Shown in pieces: positions 37,826 to 37,905 of a stretch of DNA of 37,905 bases. Positions within the stretch are counted from its first letter, which is position 1. Each line of letters starts with the position of its first letter. A program made the position numbers and the translations under genes. The notes beneath the pieces are model-generated. The model was given only the letters and a program-made list of their open reading frames with translations, did no database searches and was not told the DNA's origin. Origin of the DNA: Emiliania huxleyi CCMP1516 (taxonomy: Eukaryota; Haptophyta; Isochrysidales; Noelaerhabdaceae); assembly GCF_000372725.1 (NCBI RefSeq), contig NW_005199601.1:894195-932099 (forward strand), in the 5' to 3' direction.

Positions 37826-37905
37826 GGAGATGTGGGGAGATGTGGGGAGGGATGGGGAGGGATGGGGAGGGATGGGGAGACATGGGGAGGGATGGGGAGG
37901 GATGG
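37826..37905. repeat. 10-bp minisatellite (gagggatggg) at right edge
   Basis: About eight units in the intron upstream of the first GPDH exon in the window; the array runs off the end. Confidence 0.9.

Overview
The window is nuclear DNA from a GC-rich eukaryote, most likely a microalga. I favour a haptophyte of the Emiliania/Gephyrocapsa type. The grounds are GC-rich genes with many short introns, mostly GC-AG donors, Ala/Gly/Pro-rich proteins, abundant minisatellites, a scaffold gap, and a gene mix of LPMO/GH19 chitinase, RCC1, tyrosinase and AlkB. This identification is inference from style; I could not run a search. There is no operon structure and no recognisable tRNA, rRNA or CRISPR.

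Layout, left to right: a small EF-hand protein (-, 838-1224); an Erv1/ALR-type sulfhydryl oxidase (+, 2302-3219); an 18-exon SF2-helicase-like ATPase (-, 8567-3651); a possible charged protein (-, 9436-9035); an Ala-rich coiled-coil gene cut by the gap (+, from 10224; gap 11636-12166); a large secreted LPMO-GH19-GH19 chitin-degrading enzyme (-, 17041-12498); a secreted DUF2237-like protein (+, 18037-18540); three RCC1-repeat paralogues (-, 19534-18707; +, 21142-22545; +, 26747-28213), the last two with an N-terminal F-box; an 8-exon tyrosinase (+, 23022-25274); a short multi-exon gene (+, 25429-25998); a 457-bp MITE with an 8-bp target-site duplication; a SET-domain protein of unusual composition (+, 28528-30003); an AlkB-type dioxygenase (-, 32053-31202); a glycosyltransferase-like protein (-, 33385-32459); and the 3' part of a mitochondrial FAD-glycerol-3-phosphate dehydrogenase with C-terminal EF-hands (-, from the right edge to 34738).

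The most striking signal is in the introns. I resolved 41 introns in five genes by requiring frame and family agreement. Of these, 27 have GC donors, 11 GT and 3 GA; all end in AG. In most of them the first 8-30 bases of the intron repeat the first bases of the downstream exon, so the donor dinucleotide comes from duplicated coding sequence. Many introns contain 10-12-bp minisatellites, several are themselves tandemly duplicated, and one is homologous to a dispersed element elsewhere in the window. This points to continuing intron birth by insertion or duplication of DNA with flanking direct repeats (introner-like).

The genes look like independent eukaryotic loci rather than a pathway. The only functional module visible is inside one polypeptide, where an oxidative chitin cleaver is fused to two chitinase domains.
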